DNA from: Bacteriovoracaceae bacterium
GTDB taxonomy: Bacteria > Bdellovibrionota > Bacteriovoracia > Bacteriovoracales > Bacteriovoracaceae
Reading direction: 5' to 3'
Assembly (NCBI GenBank): GCA_003245675.1
Contig: QKCN01000084.1
Span: 21,121-85,120, forward strand
Length of the DNA stretch: 64,000 nt
The notes beneath the pieces are model-generated. The model made no database searches. It was given only the letters and a program-made list of their open reading frames with translations, and was not told the origin of the DNA. A program made the position numbers and the translations under genes. Positions 20,608-28,475 of this stretch are shown in pieces (position 1 is the first letter of the stretch; every line of letters starts with the position of its first letter).

Positions 20608-21135
20608 TTATTCCGCAGTTGCAGCTTCTGCAGGTGCTGCCGCTCCACCTTCTTCCATCTTTCTCTTGATAGCATCCATTGTGCGTACAAACGCAGACAC
20701 TGGAGCATTGAAAGTTGCAAGCAAAGTAGCAAGCATTTGGTCTCTGGATGGAAGCTTAGCCAAAGCTTCAACATCGGCTTTACTCAACATTTGAGTGTCT
20801 AGCAGACCTTTCCCCAATTTAACTTGTTCAAACTCTTTACCGGCATCGTAAAGAGCCTTTGCTACAGCTGGTGCATCTTTAAATGCAAAAGCAACAGCAT
20901 TGGTGCCTTTCAACCCTGACAAAATCTCTTCGCACTTTGTTCCCGCAGCAGCTTTTCCGAAAAGACTATTTCTTGTAATAACAATAGTCCCATCAGCATC
21001 ACGTACATTTTTACGTAATGCAACTGCATCATTTGATTTCAAGCCAATCAAATTGGTGATGAACACAGCTTGCGATTTTTCGATTTTGTCACGAAGGTCT
21101 TGGACAACCTTTTCCTTCTGACTTCTCGTTAACAT
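20608..21135 (-). CDS. rplJ: 50S ribosomal protein L10
   Basis: The 175-residue stalk base protein has LTRSQKEKVVQDLRDKIEKS and the VALRKNVRDA segment, and ends in an Ala-rich tail that binds L7/L12 dimers. Two in-frame ATGs exist at 21141 and 21135. The AGGAGG element is only one base from the first but 7 bases from the second, so 21135 is used. Confidence 0.95.
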   Translation of the reverse strand: MLTRSQKEKVVQDLRDKIEKSQAVFITNLIGLKSNDAVALRKNVRDADGTIVITRNSLFGKAAAGTKCEEILSGLKGTNAVAFAFKDAPAVAKALYDAGKEFEQVKLGKGLLDTQMLSKADVEALAKLPSRDQMLATLLATFNAPVSAFVRTMDAIKRKMEEGGAAAPAEAATAE

Positions 21136-21164
21136 TCGCATACCTCCTATACAAAACTGAGGAG

Positions 21165-21210
21165 GGGGATTTGGGCAGGACTTATTTGAATGCCGACCTT
21201 CTTCAACCCC
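21165..21210 (-). promoter_or_regulatory. Possible L10-type autoregulatory leader
   Basis: In the 94-base gap before rplJ, the minus strand can form an outer GGGG/CCCC stem (21207-21210 with 21165-21168) enclosing an inner GGC/GCC stem (21192-21194 with 21174-21176). L10(L7/L12)4 is known to bind a structured leader here in many bacteria. No conserved primary motif was confirmed, so the assignment rests on position and pairing only. Confidence 0.35.
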
Positions 21211-21229
21211 ATCACTTCAATATAACAAA

Positions 21230-21943
21230 TTAGACATTTCCTACAGAAATGGCTTCAACAGTGTCTAAAGCAATACCTGGACTCATAGTCGCACTAAGTG
21301 TTAAAGAGCGAATATAAGCACCTTTCGATGTTGAAGGCTTTGCTTTAATAATTGCCCCAACGATTGCTTTATAGTTTTCTTTCAATTGTTCAACAGTGAA
21401 TGATTTTTTTCCGATAGGAACATGTACAATCCCTTTCTTATCAGAACGGTACTCAACCTTACCAGATTTTTGTTCAGCCACAGCTTTTCCAATTTCAGTA
21501 GTCACTGTTCCAAGCTTTGGATTAGGCATCAAACCACGTGGTCCAAGAATACGGCCAATACGACCGATTTTTCCCATCATCTCTGGACTTGCGATAACTC
21601 TATCGAAATCCATGAATCCACCTTGGATCTTAACGATCAAATCGTCAGAACCAACTAAGTCTGCGCCAGCCTTTTCAGCTTCTGCAATTTTTTCTCCAGA
21701 AGTAATAACTGCAACACGCACAGTTTTCCCTGTACCTGCAGGCATAACCAATGCACCACGAATCATTTGATCTGCATGACGTGGATCAATTCCAAGTCTG
21801 AAAGCAAGATCGACAGTTTCGTCAAATTTTGCAAAAGCAACTTCTGGTAACAGTTTCAAAGCTTCGTCAATTGAATGCAATTTATTGGCTTCAATCTTCT
21901 TAACGGCTTCTAAGTATTTTGGTGATCTTTTTCTTTTTGCCAT
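21230..21943 (-). CDS. rplA: 50S ribosomal protein L1
   Basis: The 237-residue protein shows the L1 hallmarks DETVDLAFRLGIDPRHADQM, ASPEMMGKIGRIGRILGPRG, LMPNPKLGTVT and EYRSDKKGIVHVPIGK. L1 forms the mobile stalk that guides deacyl-tRNA release and is a translational repressor of its own operon in many bacteria. It lies 47 bases after rplK, with a structured motif in the gap. Confidence 0.97.
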   Translation of the reverse strand: MAKRKRSPKYLEAVKKIEANKLHSIDEALKLLPEVAFAKFDETVDLAFRLGIDPRHADQMIRGALVMPAGTGKTVRVAVITSGEKIAEAEKAGADLVGSDDLIVKIQGGFMDFDRVIASPEMMGKIGRIGRILGPRGLMPNPKLGTVTTEIGKAVAEQKSGKVEYRSDKKGIVHVPIGKKSFTVEQLKENYKAIVGAIIKAKPSTSKGAYIRSLTLSATMSPGIALDTVEAISVGNV

Positions 21944-21957
21944 AATAACCTTCCTTT

Positions 21958-21988
21958 CGGTTCAAACGGTCCTTTTCAGGGCCTCCCG
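21958..21988 (-). promoter_or_regulatory. L1-binding-type leader motif before rplA
   Basis: On the minus strand the RNA reads CGG, GA, then a 6-bp inner stem with one mismatch (GGCCCT/AGGACC) closed by a GAAA tetraloop, then GTTTGAA, then CCG pairing with the first CGG. The ribosome-binding site follows at once. The same layout occurs before rplK at 22433-22466 with a different inner stem, so the shared parts are the outer stem and the asymmetric internal loop. L1 is the likely ligand by position and precedent. Confidence 0.55.
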
Positions 21989-21990
21989 TA

Positions 21991-22419
21991 TTATTTGTAA
22001 TCCAATTTAAGGCCCATAGAGCGGGCAGATCCCTCAATTGTTCTCATTCTTGCTTCATCAGTAGCTGCTGTAAGGTCAGGCTTTTTGAGTTCTGCAATTT
22101 CTTGAACAACTTTTTGTCCAACCTGACCAGCACTTTCAAGACCAGGTTTTTTAGAACCTGATTTAAGCTTAAGCTTGTCCTTGAGAAGGTAGCTTGCAGG
22201 TGGGGTTTTGGTTACAAATGTAAAGGAACGATCAGAATACACTGTGATGATTGTTGGAAACAATGTTCCAGCATCTTTTTGTGTTTTTGCGTTGAACGCT
22301 TTACAAAATTCCATGATGTTTACACCACGCTGACCAAGAGCAGGTCCAATTGGAGGAGAAGGGTTAGCCTTCGCACCAGCAATTGTCAGCTTGATAAAAC
22401 CAACGATTTTCTTTGCCAT
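21991..22419 (-). CDS. rplK: 50S ribosomal protein L11
   Basis: The 142-residue protein has the N-terminal [20 protein letters not shown] segment with the thiostrepton-region prolines and the C-terminal RNA-binding domain ([20 protein letters not shown]). L11 binds the GTPase-associated centre of 23S rRNA. It precedes rplA. Confidence 0.97.
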   Translation of the reverse strand: MAKKIVGFIKLTIAGAKANPSPPIGPALGQRGVNIMEFCKAFNAKTQKDAGTLFPTIITVYSDRSFTFVTKTPPASYLLKDKLKLKSGSKKPGLESAGQVGQKVVQEIAELKKPDLTAATDEARMRTIEGSARSMGLKLDYK

Positions 22420-22432
22420 AAAAAACTCCTTT

Positions 22433-22466
22433 CGGTTCTTACGACTTCACAATATGAAGTCTCCCG
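22433..22466 (-). promoter_or_regulatory. L1-binding-type leader motif before rplK
   Basis: On the minus strand the order is CGG, GA, a 7-bp perfect stem GACTTCA (22455-22461) / TGAAGTC (22443-22449) with a 5-base loop, GTAAGAA, then CCG. This duplicates the architecture at 21958-21988 while the inner stem sequence differs, as expected for a conserved RNA structure. It ends a few bases before the rplK ribosome-binding site. Confidence 0.55.
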
Positions 22467-22490
22467 TTTCACTTTATATAAGCTATTTTA

Positions 22491-23120
22491 CTAGCTAACT
22501 TTTTCAACTTGAGAAGCATCCAACTCCACAGGGGTAGGACGGCCAAAAATAGAAACCTGAACTTTCAGTTTTCCTTTATCTCCCACTTGCTCAACTACAC
22601 CAACAAAAGAAGTGAAAGGCCCTTCTGTAACCTTAACAGAATCACCTTCAGAGAATGCATGCAGAGATGCTGTCCTCTTGAAACCTTCTGCCGCTTGGTT
22701 GGTCATAAACGCTGCCTCTTCATCAGAGATAGGAGTAGGCATTCCGCGCTCTCCACCAATAAAGCCAGTGATTTTATCTGTGTTTTGAACAAGGTGCCAT
22801 GTTCTTTCATTCATGATCATCTTAATCAAAACGTATCCTGGAAAAAATTTCTTTTTAATATTTCTCTTTTTCCCATTCACTGTTGTTTGCACTTGCTCTT
22901 CTGGAATAAAAATTTCAGCAAAGCTTTCGGCCATTTTGTGATTAACAATTCTCTCTTTAAGAGTTTTTGTTACTCTGTGTTCAAAGCCGCTCAAGACGTG
23001 TGCAACATACCATTTAAAATCAGGTGTATCGCCCTTTGCTAAAACGCGATCCTCTGCTGCAACTTCTCCAACAGTTGTTTCTACATTAGTTTCTTCATTA
23101 TTAGTTTCTTCAATCGTCAT
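22491..23120 (-). CDS. nusG: Transcription termination/antitermination factor NusG
   Basis: The 209-residue protein has the NGN domain (FKWYVAHVLSGFEHRVTKTL, FFPGYVLIKM, RTWHLVQNTDKITGFIGG) and a C-terminal KOW (EGDSVKVTEGPFTSFVGVVE). Residues 1-33 form an acidic extension before the NGN domain, rich in E, T and N. The ATG at 23120 follows AGGGTGA and is used in place of an upstream GTG at 23129. NusG links RNA polymerase to Rho or to the ribosome via S10. It is next to secE as usual. Confidence 0.96.
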   Translation of the reverse strand: MTIEETNNEETNVETTVGEVAAEDRVLAKGDTPDFKWYVAHVLSGFEHRVTKTLKERIVNHKMAESFAEIFIPEEQVQTTVNGKKRNIKKKFFPGYVLIKMIMNERTWHLVQNTDKITGFIGGERGMPTPISDEEAAFMTNQAAEGFKRTASLHAFSEGDSVKVTEGPFTSFVGVVEQVGDKGKLKVQVSIFGRPTPVELDASQVEKVS

Positions 23121-23137
23121 AATATTCACCCTAATGA

Positions 23138-23524
23138 TTAGTTAAGAAGACCCAACAACTTATTCGCGACAAAGTCAAAAAGACCTAAAACAAAACCAGC
23201 AATTGTTACACCAATAATGACGCCAACAGTATGCTTCGCTGTTAGAGCGCGTTCTGGCCAAACGACTTTAACAAGTTCGCCATATACTTCTCGCAAATAG
23301 TCTGCAGATTTTTTATAACGAGTAGCCACTAGGAAAGTTGTTAAACCAACTGCAATGGCAATTCCTTGCGCAAAAAAACGAAAGTGAGAAATTTTAGATT
23401 CTAATTCAAACCACTCCGCGAGTTGTTGAACAAAACTTAAAATTACATACCCAACGAGAATGGCCAAAATGGCCACAGCTGTATTAATCCACTTTTTTCC
23501 CTCGTGGTGAGTGGTGCTAGTCAT
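23138..23524 (-). CDS. secE: Preprotein translocase subunit SecE
   Basis: The 128-residue protein has three predicted membrane helices (about residues 13-38, 46-66 and 98-126) like the E. coli protein. The conserved cytoplasmic motif Y..EVYGELVKVVWPERALT lies before the third helix. SecE clamps the SecY channel. It is the first gene of the secE-nusG group. The usual upstream rpmG is absent and a plus-strand gene lies divergently instead. Confidence 0.95.
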   Translation of the reverse strand: MTSTTHHEGKKWINTAVAILAILVGYVILSFVQQLAEWFELESKISHFRFFAQGIAIAVGLTTFLVATRYKKSADYLREVYGELVKVVWPERALTAKHTVGVIIGVTIAGFVLGLFDFVANKLLGLLN

Positions 23525-23700
23525 AAAAAACTCCTAAATTAATCGTCAAGTTACTGAGTTATGCAAGAATTTGTCCATTTTGTCTAGGGGGGAATAAAAA
23601 AATCATGGAATTTTTTTATTTACTAATCACCCTCTCTTATAGAAGCTTTTATAACAATTACTTAGACAATAACAAAATAAATTTTACTGAGGGTGTTTCC

Positions 23701-24534
23701 ATGAAATTTTTGCTGCTCTTGGCTTTTCTTATTCTCATTAACTCTTCTGCTCTTATGGCCCAAACTCTCCGCGAAAAAGCTTATAGAGATACAATTTCCA
23801 TCGGACTTGAAACTGTCGACTGGAAATATGAAGAGTTTTCTTCAGATGGCAGCACTTTCATGAAAGATTCTGGCCAACTTTCTGGTTTTGTTTTTAGTTA
23901 CCAAAGACTATCCCAGTCAAATGTTTTTTATTGGAAATTATTTTTGCGTTACGTGGGTGGGGATACCCATTATGATGGAGCATATCAAAATGGAGATCCA
24001 GTGGAGTTTGATACCGAAAATCATATTTTATGGCTGGGAGCAGAATGGGGCTTTCCTATTTTTGAAAACGAACTCTTCTTTTTAGCTCCTCACTTTGGGC
24101 TGACTGGCCGGGCCCTCGAAAACCCCAAATCCGATACAGAGGGAGATTATGGGCGAGGAATTACCTACAGCTACATTCCCCTTGGCCTCACCGCCAATTT
24201 TTTCTTAGGACAAAATATGCAACTGAGTTTAGATGCAACCTATAATCACTTTTTAGGTGGAACAGTTGAAACAAGACTTAGTGACATCGGCGGTAGCGAC
24301 TTTGAGAACAAACAAGAAGAAGGTACTGGACATGAATTATCAGCAACCTTAAGCTACTTTTTCAACTCTTGGTCTATGGGACTTAAAACATACTATGAAT
24401 ATTGGGATATAGAGGATTCAGAATCCGTTTACAGCTATGGAACCAATGGAAATGGAGATCTCGTGCTCTATGAACTCAAAGAACCCAAAAACGAAACCAA
24501 AATGCTAGGATTCCAATTGCTCTTCAACTTCTAA
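23701..24534 (+). CDS. Predicted outer-membrane beta-barrel protein, function unknown
   Basis: The 277-residue product has a signal peptide (KFLLLLAFLILINSSALMAQ, cleavage after about residue 19). Alternating-hydrophobicity strands rich in Tyr/Phe/Gly follow (ITYSYIPLGLTANFFLGQNM, ATLSYFFNSW), and it ends with an aromatic residue (MLGFQLLFNF), a typical barrel-targeting C-terminus. The start at 23701 has GAGGGTG about 5 bases upstream; an in-frame upstream start at 23605 would bury the signal peptide. The gene sits on the opposite strand between tRNA-Trp and secE, breaking a widely conserved linkage. No specific family was recognised. Confidence 0.75.
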   Translation: MKFLLLLAFLILINSSALMAQTLREKAYRDTISIGLETVDWKYEEFSSDGSTFMKDSGQLSGFVFSYQRLSQSNVFYWKLFLRYVGGDTHYDGAYQNGDPVEFDTENHILWLGAEWGFPIFENELFFLAPHFGLTGRALENPKSDTEGDYGRGITYSYIPLGLTANFFLGQNMQLSLDATYNHFLGGTVETRLSDIGGSDFENKQEEGTGHELSATLSYFFNSWSMGLKTYYEYWDIEDSESVYSYGTNGNGDLVLYELKEPKNETKMLGFQLLFNF

Positions 24535-24544
24535 GAAAAGTCAC

Positions 24545-24613
24545 TAGGTACGTGGACACTTTTGCTAAGCACTGCGTTCATTGCACCGTTTAGCAAAAGT
24601 GTCCACGTACCTA
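24545..24613. repeat. 24-bp perfect inverted repeat, possible REP/MITE-like element
   Basis: Arms at 24545-24568 and 24590-24613 are exact complements (starting TAGGTACGTGGACAC) around a 21-base loop. This begins 10 bases after the stop of the barrel gene. The arms lack a T-tract, and a separate ordinary terminator follows, so this is more than a terminator. The hairpin resembles short non-autonomous palindromes mobilised by IS200/RAYT-type enzymes. No second copy was seen in this window. Confidence 0.6.
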
Positions 24614-24620
24614 ATAATAA

Positions 24621-24652
24621 AAAAAAGCCAGATCCTAAGATCTGGCTTTTTT
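24621..24652. terminator. Bidirectional intrinsic terminator
   Basis: The stem GCCAGATC (24627-24634) / GATCTGGC (24639-24646) with a 4-base loop is flanked by six A on the left and six T on the right. It can end both the plus-strand barrel gene and the minus-strand tRNA-Trp transcript, whose CCA end is 3 bases away. Confidence 0.85.
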
Positions 24653-24654
24653 AA

Positions 24655-24731
24655 TGGCGGGCGCAACAGGGCTCGAACCTGTAACCTATTGATTTGGAAT
24701 CAACCGCTCTACCAATTGGAGCTATACACCC
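24655..24731 (-). tRNA. tRNA-Trp (CCA anticodon)
   Basis: The cloverleaf is complete: acceptor GGGTGTA with TGCGCCC, D stem GCTC/GAGC, anticodon stem GTTGA/TCAAT with loop TTCCAAA (anticodon CCA), T arm ACAGG/CCTGT with loop TTCGAGC, discriminator G and an encoded 3' CCA. It follows tuf, as in many bacteria where tRNA-Trp lies between tuf and secE. Confidence 0.95.
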
Positions 24732-24782
24732 ACATTAAATGCGAAGCTCTCACAAAAGAGCTTCACAATATATTATTGAAAA

Positions 24783-25973
24783 TTATTCAACAATATCAGC
24801 AACCGCGCCAGCGCCGATTGTACGTCCACCTTCACGAATCGCGAAACGAAGACCTTTTTCCATAGCAACTGGAGAGATCAAATTAACTTCGAAACCAGTA
24901 TTATCACCAGGCATGATCATTTCAACGCCATCATTCAAAGTGATGTCACCAGTAACGTCAGTTGTTCTGAAGTAGAACTGTGGACGGTATCCTTTGAAGA
25001 TTGGAGTATGACGTCCACCTTCTTCTTTAGTAAGGATATAAACTTCACATTTGAATCTTTTGTGAGGTGTAACAGTACCTGGGTGAATCAAACATTGACC
25101 GCGCTCAACATCTTCACGCTTCATACCACGTAGAAGAAGACCAACGTTGTCACCAGCTTGACCTTGGTCAAGAAGCTTACGGAACATTTCAACGCCAGTA
25201 ATTGTAGTTTTTTGTTTTTCACGGATACCGATGATTTCAACTTCTTCGCCAACTTTAACGATCCCTCTTTCAACACGGCCAGTAACAACTGTACCACGCC
25301 CAGAAATAGAGAATACGTCTTCAACAGGCATCAAGAATGGCTTATCAATGTCACGTGCAGGAGTAGGAATATACTCGTCAACAGCGGCCATAAGCTCAAG
25401 AACTCTTTCTTTACCGATTTGAGGATTATTTCCTTCAAGAACAGCAAGAGCAGAACCTTTGATGATAGGTAGATCGTCGCCAGGGAATTGGTAAGAAGAA
25501 AGAAGCTCTCTTACTTCCATTTCAACTAGCTCAAGAAGTTCTTCATCATCAACTTGGTCAACTTTGTTCATGAATACAACGATTGCAGGAACACCAACTT
25601 GACGTGCAAGAAGAATGTGTTCACGAGTTTGTGGCATTGGGCCGTCAGCTGCTGAAACAACCAAAATGGCTCCATCCATCTGAGCAGCACCAGTAATCAT
25701 GTTCTTAACGTAGTCGGCGTGGCCGGGGCAATCTACGTGAGCATAGTGACGTGCTTCAGTTTGATACTCAATGTGAGCAGTGTTAATAGTAATACCACGA
25801 GCTTTCTCTTCTGGGGCTGAGTCAATTTGATCAAATTTCTTAGTCTCTCCACCGAATTGTTCAGCAAGAGTCATGGAAATCGCAGCAGTCAAAGAGGTTT
25901 TACCGTGGTCAACGTGCCCGATCGTTCCAATATTCACGTGGGGCTTACTACGGTCGAATTTTTCTTTTGCCAT
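24783..25973 (-). CDS. tuf: Elongation factor Tu
   Basis: The 396-residue GTPase has [11 protein letters not shown] (P-loop, about residues 19-29), [12 protein letters not shown] (switch I), DCPGHADYV and NKVD, then domains 2 and 3 ending VVDIVE-like (GAVADIVE). It delivers aminoacyl-tRNA to the ribosomal A site. Of two adjacent ATGs (25976, 25973), the second has the better spacing (7 bases) from AGGAG and gives the usual MAKEKF start. It lies between a four-tRNA cluster and tRNA-Trp, the E. coli tufB arrangement. Confidence 0.97.
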   Translation of the reverse strand: MAKEKFDRSKPHVNIGTIGHVDHGKTSLTAAISMTLAEQFGGETKKFDQIDSAPEEKARGITINTAHIEYQTEARHYAHVDCPGHADYVKNMITGAAQMDGAILVVSAADGPMPQTREHILLARQVGVPAIVVFMNKVDQVDDEELLELVEMEVRELLSSYQFPGDDLPIIKGSALAVLEGNNPQIGKERVLELMAAVDEYIPTPARDIDKPFLMPVEDVFSISGRGTVVTGRVERGIVKVGEEVEIIGIREKQKTTITGVEMFRKLLDQGQAGDNVGLLLRGMKREDVERGQCLIHPGTVTPHKRFKCEVYILTKEEGGRHTPIFKGYRPQFYFRTTDVTGDITLNDGVEMIMPGDNTGFEVNLISPVAMEKGLRFAIREGGRTIGAGAVADIVE

Positions 25974-26167
25974 CATTCACTCCTAGGATGTGTTTAGTGT
26001 TTCCTCGACATTTATATACAATAATTCAAAACCTTATTCCCATCGATGAACCGATAAGAAATACGTTTAAAATACAAAGTCATAATTCTATATTATGAAA
26101 TTTTCAAAAATGCTACTGGGAAAATTTAATTCTTTCGCAAAATTTTGAGGATTTTCACATTATAGTG

Positions 26168-26242
<75 letters not shown>

Positions 26243-26288
26243 CAAAAAAAAATCCCATCAATACACAAGTATTATAGATGGGAAAAAA

Positions 26289-26364
26289 TGGAGCGGGCGA
26301 TGAGGCTCGAACCCACGACCCCCAGCTTGGAAGGCTGGTGCTCTACCGACTGAGCTACACCCGC
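26289..26364 (-). tRNA. tRNA-Gly (UCC anticodon)
   Basis: Acceptor GCGGGTG pairs with CGCCCGC (one G-U). Anticodon stem CCAGC/GCTGG has loop CTTCCAA (anticodon TCC). The T stem GTGGG/CTCAT uses two G-U pairs but is intact. The 3' CCA is encoded. Confidence 0.94.
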
Positions 26365-26402
26365 TCTTATGTCATCGCTTTCGCGACAAACTCAAATTTC
26401 GA

Positions 26403-26488
26403 TGGTGGCGCGGGGTGGATTTGAACCACCGAAGGCAAACGCCGTCAGATTTACAGTCTGATCCCTTTGGCCACTCGGGAACCACGCC
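26403..26488 (-). tRNA. tRNA-Tyr (GUA anticodon)
   Basis: This class II tRNA has a long variable arm (between the anticodon and T arms), acceptor GGCGTGG/CCGCGCC, anticodon stem TCAGA/TCTGA with loop CTGTAAA (anticodon GTA), discriminator A and encoded CCA. Confidence 0.95.
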
Positions 26489-26505
26489 ATCGTACACTAT
26501 TTAAA

Positions 26506-26581
26506 TGGAGCTGACTATAGGAATCGAACCTACGACCGTCGGTTTACAAAACCGATGCTCTACCGACTGAGCTAAGTCAGC
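26506..26581 (-). tRNA. tRNA-Thr (UGU anticodon)
   Basis: Acceptor GCTGACT pairs with AGTCAGC, anticodon stem TCGGT/ACCGA has loop TTTGTAA (anticodon TGT), T stem GTAGG/CCTAT, discriminator T and encoded CCA. It is the first gene of the Thr-Tyr-Gly-Thr-tuf transcription unit. Confidence 0.95.
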
Positions 26582-26601
26582 TCTTAAAGAGTGCAAAAGT
26601 A

Positions 26602-26630
26602 TATATAAACGGAGGTCAATATTAAGGCAA
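26602..26630 (-). promoter_or_regulatory. Candidate promoter of the tRNA-tuf operon
   Basis: Minus-strand TTGCCT (26625-26630), a 17-base spacer and TATATA (26602-26607) lie about 20 bases upstream of the first tRNA. The short distance fits a transcript starting just before the tRNA 5' end. Confidence 0.5.
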
Positions 26631-26659
26631 GTATTTTTTTTAAGGAAAAATTGTTCTGC

Positions 26660-28372
26660 TTATTTTTTTCTAAAAAATGCCACGATAAACAACAATAAGG
26701 ATAAGGACCAAAAAACATAGGAAACAGGACCAATATCCCGATAGTGCTCTACTTTTTGCGAAAGCAAAGGCAATGTCCCACAAATAAGGCAAGTGGAAAT
26801 AAGCAAAATAAATGCGAGAAAGTTCAAACTGCCGGCCAAATCTTTTAAACGCTCATTTATATTTAAAAGCTTTATTTTTAAGGAAAAATTATTATGTCCA
26901 AAATCCCGCCAAAACCAAGAAAAGTAGCGAGGTAGCATACGCAAGGATTGATAACTGTCTTTTACCAGCCAAGGAACTTCTTGCATCAGTACATCTTTCG
27001 AGAAAAAGCCCTTCATTAAGTCGTCAAGCATAGGTGCCATTACTGAAAAAATATTTAAATCCATATTAAGGCTACGCCCCACCCCATCCAAAGTAATCAT
27101 GGCACGAAATAAGACGTACCAATCGCGTGGCAAATAGATTTGGTATCGCGATAAAACCTCGACTTGTGATTTAATCAAGCGCCCAAAATCGATATCTTTC
27201 ACCGAAAGACCGACAATTGGATCGAGAGCATACGACAACTCATGGACCAAGCTTTCATGGTTTGGAATTTTATCGTAATCGGCAACATCCAAGAGATCAT
27301 AAACGAGGTTTTCATAATTGCGATGAACCATGGAATAGATGATAGAAACCAATTGCATGCGCTGTTTAGCAGAAAGCCTTCCCATTAATCCAAAATCGAT
27401 AATACCAACACGCTGGTCCCGTAGGACCATGAAGTTTCCACCATGCAAATCGGCGTGATAAAAGCCATCCCCTAGGAGATTCTTTACAAAGACGCGCACA
27501 CCAACATGCATCTGCTCCATGACTTTTTGCTTAAGCTCAGTATCATCCGTTTTAAACTGAGAAAAGGGTGTTCCATCCAAAAACTCCATGACCAATAAGT
27601 CTTCACGGGTGAGCTCTCTAAAAATTTCTGGAATTACAAAAGATGTCTCTTTTTCATTTTTGAGATTCTCTTTAAGACGCTCACAATTAGCCGCTTCAAT
27701 GCGAAAATCGACTTCTTGCTCAATGGTGCGAACAAAATCTTCCAACATCCGCGAAAGTCCAAGATAGCGGATCTGGTCACTATTTTTTTCCAGTTTGTGA
27801 ATGATGAAACTCACAATGGCAAAATCTGTTTCAATGGTCGAAATAATATGTGGGCGCCTTACTTTAAGAACAACATCTTTCCCCGCAAGGGTTTTTGCGC
27901 GATAAACAACAGCAATCGAGGCCGTCCCGACAGGCATTTCCTTCACATACTCAAAATAATCTTCAACTTTTCCCCCTAAGGATTTTTCAACTTTATTTTT
28001 AAGTTGGGCAAAGGGGATGGGAGACATTTGGCTCTGCAACTGCTTCATTTGATCAATAAAATTTTTGTCAAAAAAATCTTCTCGGCTGGCCAAGAGCTGA
28101 CCAAACTTCACAAAAGATGGTCCCAATTCCTCAAAACTCTTTTTTAAACGCTGTCCAATGATACTAGACCATTTCGCCTCTTCCCCTCTCTTTTCCAAAA
28201 CGGCTTCAACCCTTTCTCGATTAAAAGCAAAGTCTGGGATTCGCGAATGAAGACCTGTCTTAATTAGAAACTCATCAAAACCATTTTTCACCAAAATCGA
28301 TATAATTTCTCTAAAACGAGAAACATTTTTGATAGTTCTTCCAATTTCAAGACCAGTGCGTATAAAATCCAT
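26660..28372 (-). CDS. ABC1/AarF/UbiB-family atypical kinase
   Basis: The 570-residue protein has the family-specific KxGQ motif (FVKFGQLLASR, K89-Q92), the Ala-rich loop replacement region VGTASIAVVY (149-158), the nucleotide-site lysine in DVVLKVRRP (K170), the HADLHGGNFMV loop and the DFG motif in GIIDFGLMG. Two membrane helices lie at the C-terminus (about 520-566). UbiB/Coq8 members act as ATPases supporting ubiquinone synthesis in other organisms. No ubi genes adjoin it, so a quinone role is only inferred. It ends just before the tRNA operon promoter. Confidence 0.88.
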   Translation of the reverse strand: MDFIRTGLEIGRTIKNVSRFREIISILVKNGFDEFLIKTGLHSRIPDFAFNRERVEAVLEKRGEEAKWSSIIGQRLKKSFEELGPSFVKFGQLLASREDFFDKNFIDQMKQLQSQMSPIPFAQLKNKVEKSLGGKVEDYFEYVKEMPVGTASIAVVYRAKTLAGKDVVLKVRRPHIISTIETDFAIVSFIIHKLEKNSDQIRYLGLSRMLEDFVRTIEQEVDFRIEAANCERLKENLKNEKETSFVIPEIFRELTREDLLVMEFLDGTPFSQFKTDDTELKQKVMEQMHVGVRVFVKNLLGDGFYHADLHGGNFMVLRDQRVGIIDFGLMGRLSAKQRMQLVSIIYSMVHRNYENLVYDLLDVADYDKIPNHESLVHELSYALDPIVGLSVKDIDFGRLIKSQVEVLSRYQIYLPRDWYVLFRAMITLDGVGRSLNMDLNIFSVMAPMLDDLMKGFFSKDVLMQEVPWLVKDSYQSLRMLPRYFSWFWRDFGHNNFSLKIKLLNINERLKDLAGSLNFLAFILLISTCLICGTLPLLSQKVEHYRDIGPVSYVFWSLSLLLFIVAFFRKK

Positions 28373-28417
28373 AATTCTATTTTATTGCTCTTATGCTATT
28401 TAAAGAATACGGATAGT

Positions 28418-28446
28418 TTTACCCCTTCCGTTTTTTCGTCTATAAT
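28418..28446 (+). promoter_or_regulatory. Candidate promoter of the 28.5-30.2 kb operon
   Basis: TTTACC (28418-28423), a 17-base spacer and a perfect TATAAT (28441-28446) lie 30 bases before the TTG start of the first gene. The intergenic region is divergent with the UbiB-family gene. Confidence 0.55.
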
Positions 28447-28475
28447 CATGAAAAACGAGATTTTAGGAAAGTAAT

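Noticed and set aside
23605-23700. Longer form of the barrel gene starting 32 codons upstream
   Set aside because: It would place a typical signal peptide in the middle of the protein; the ATG at 23701 has a clear ribosome-binding site.
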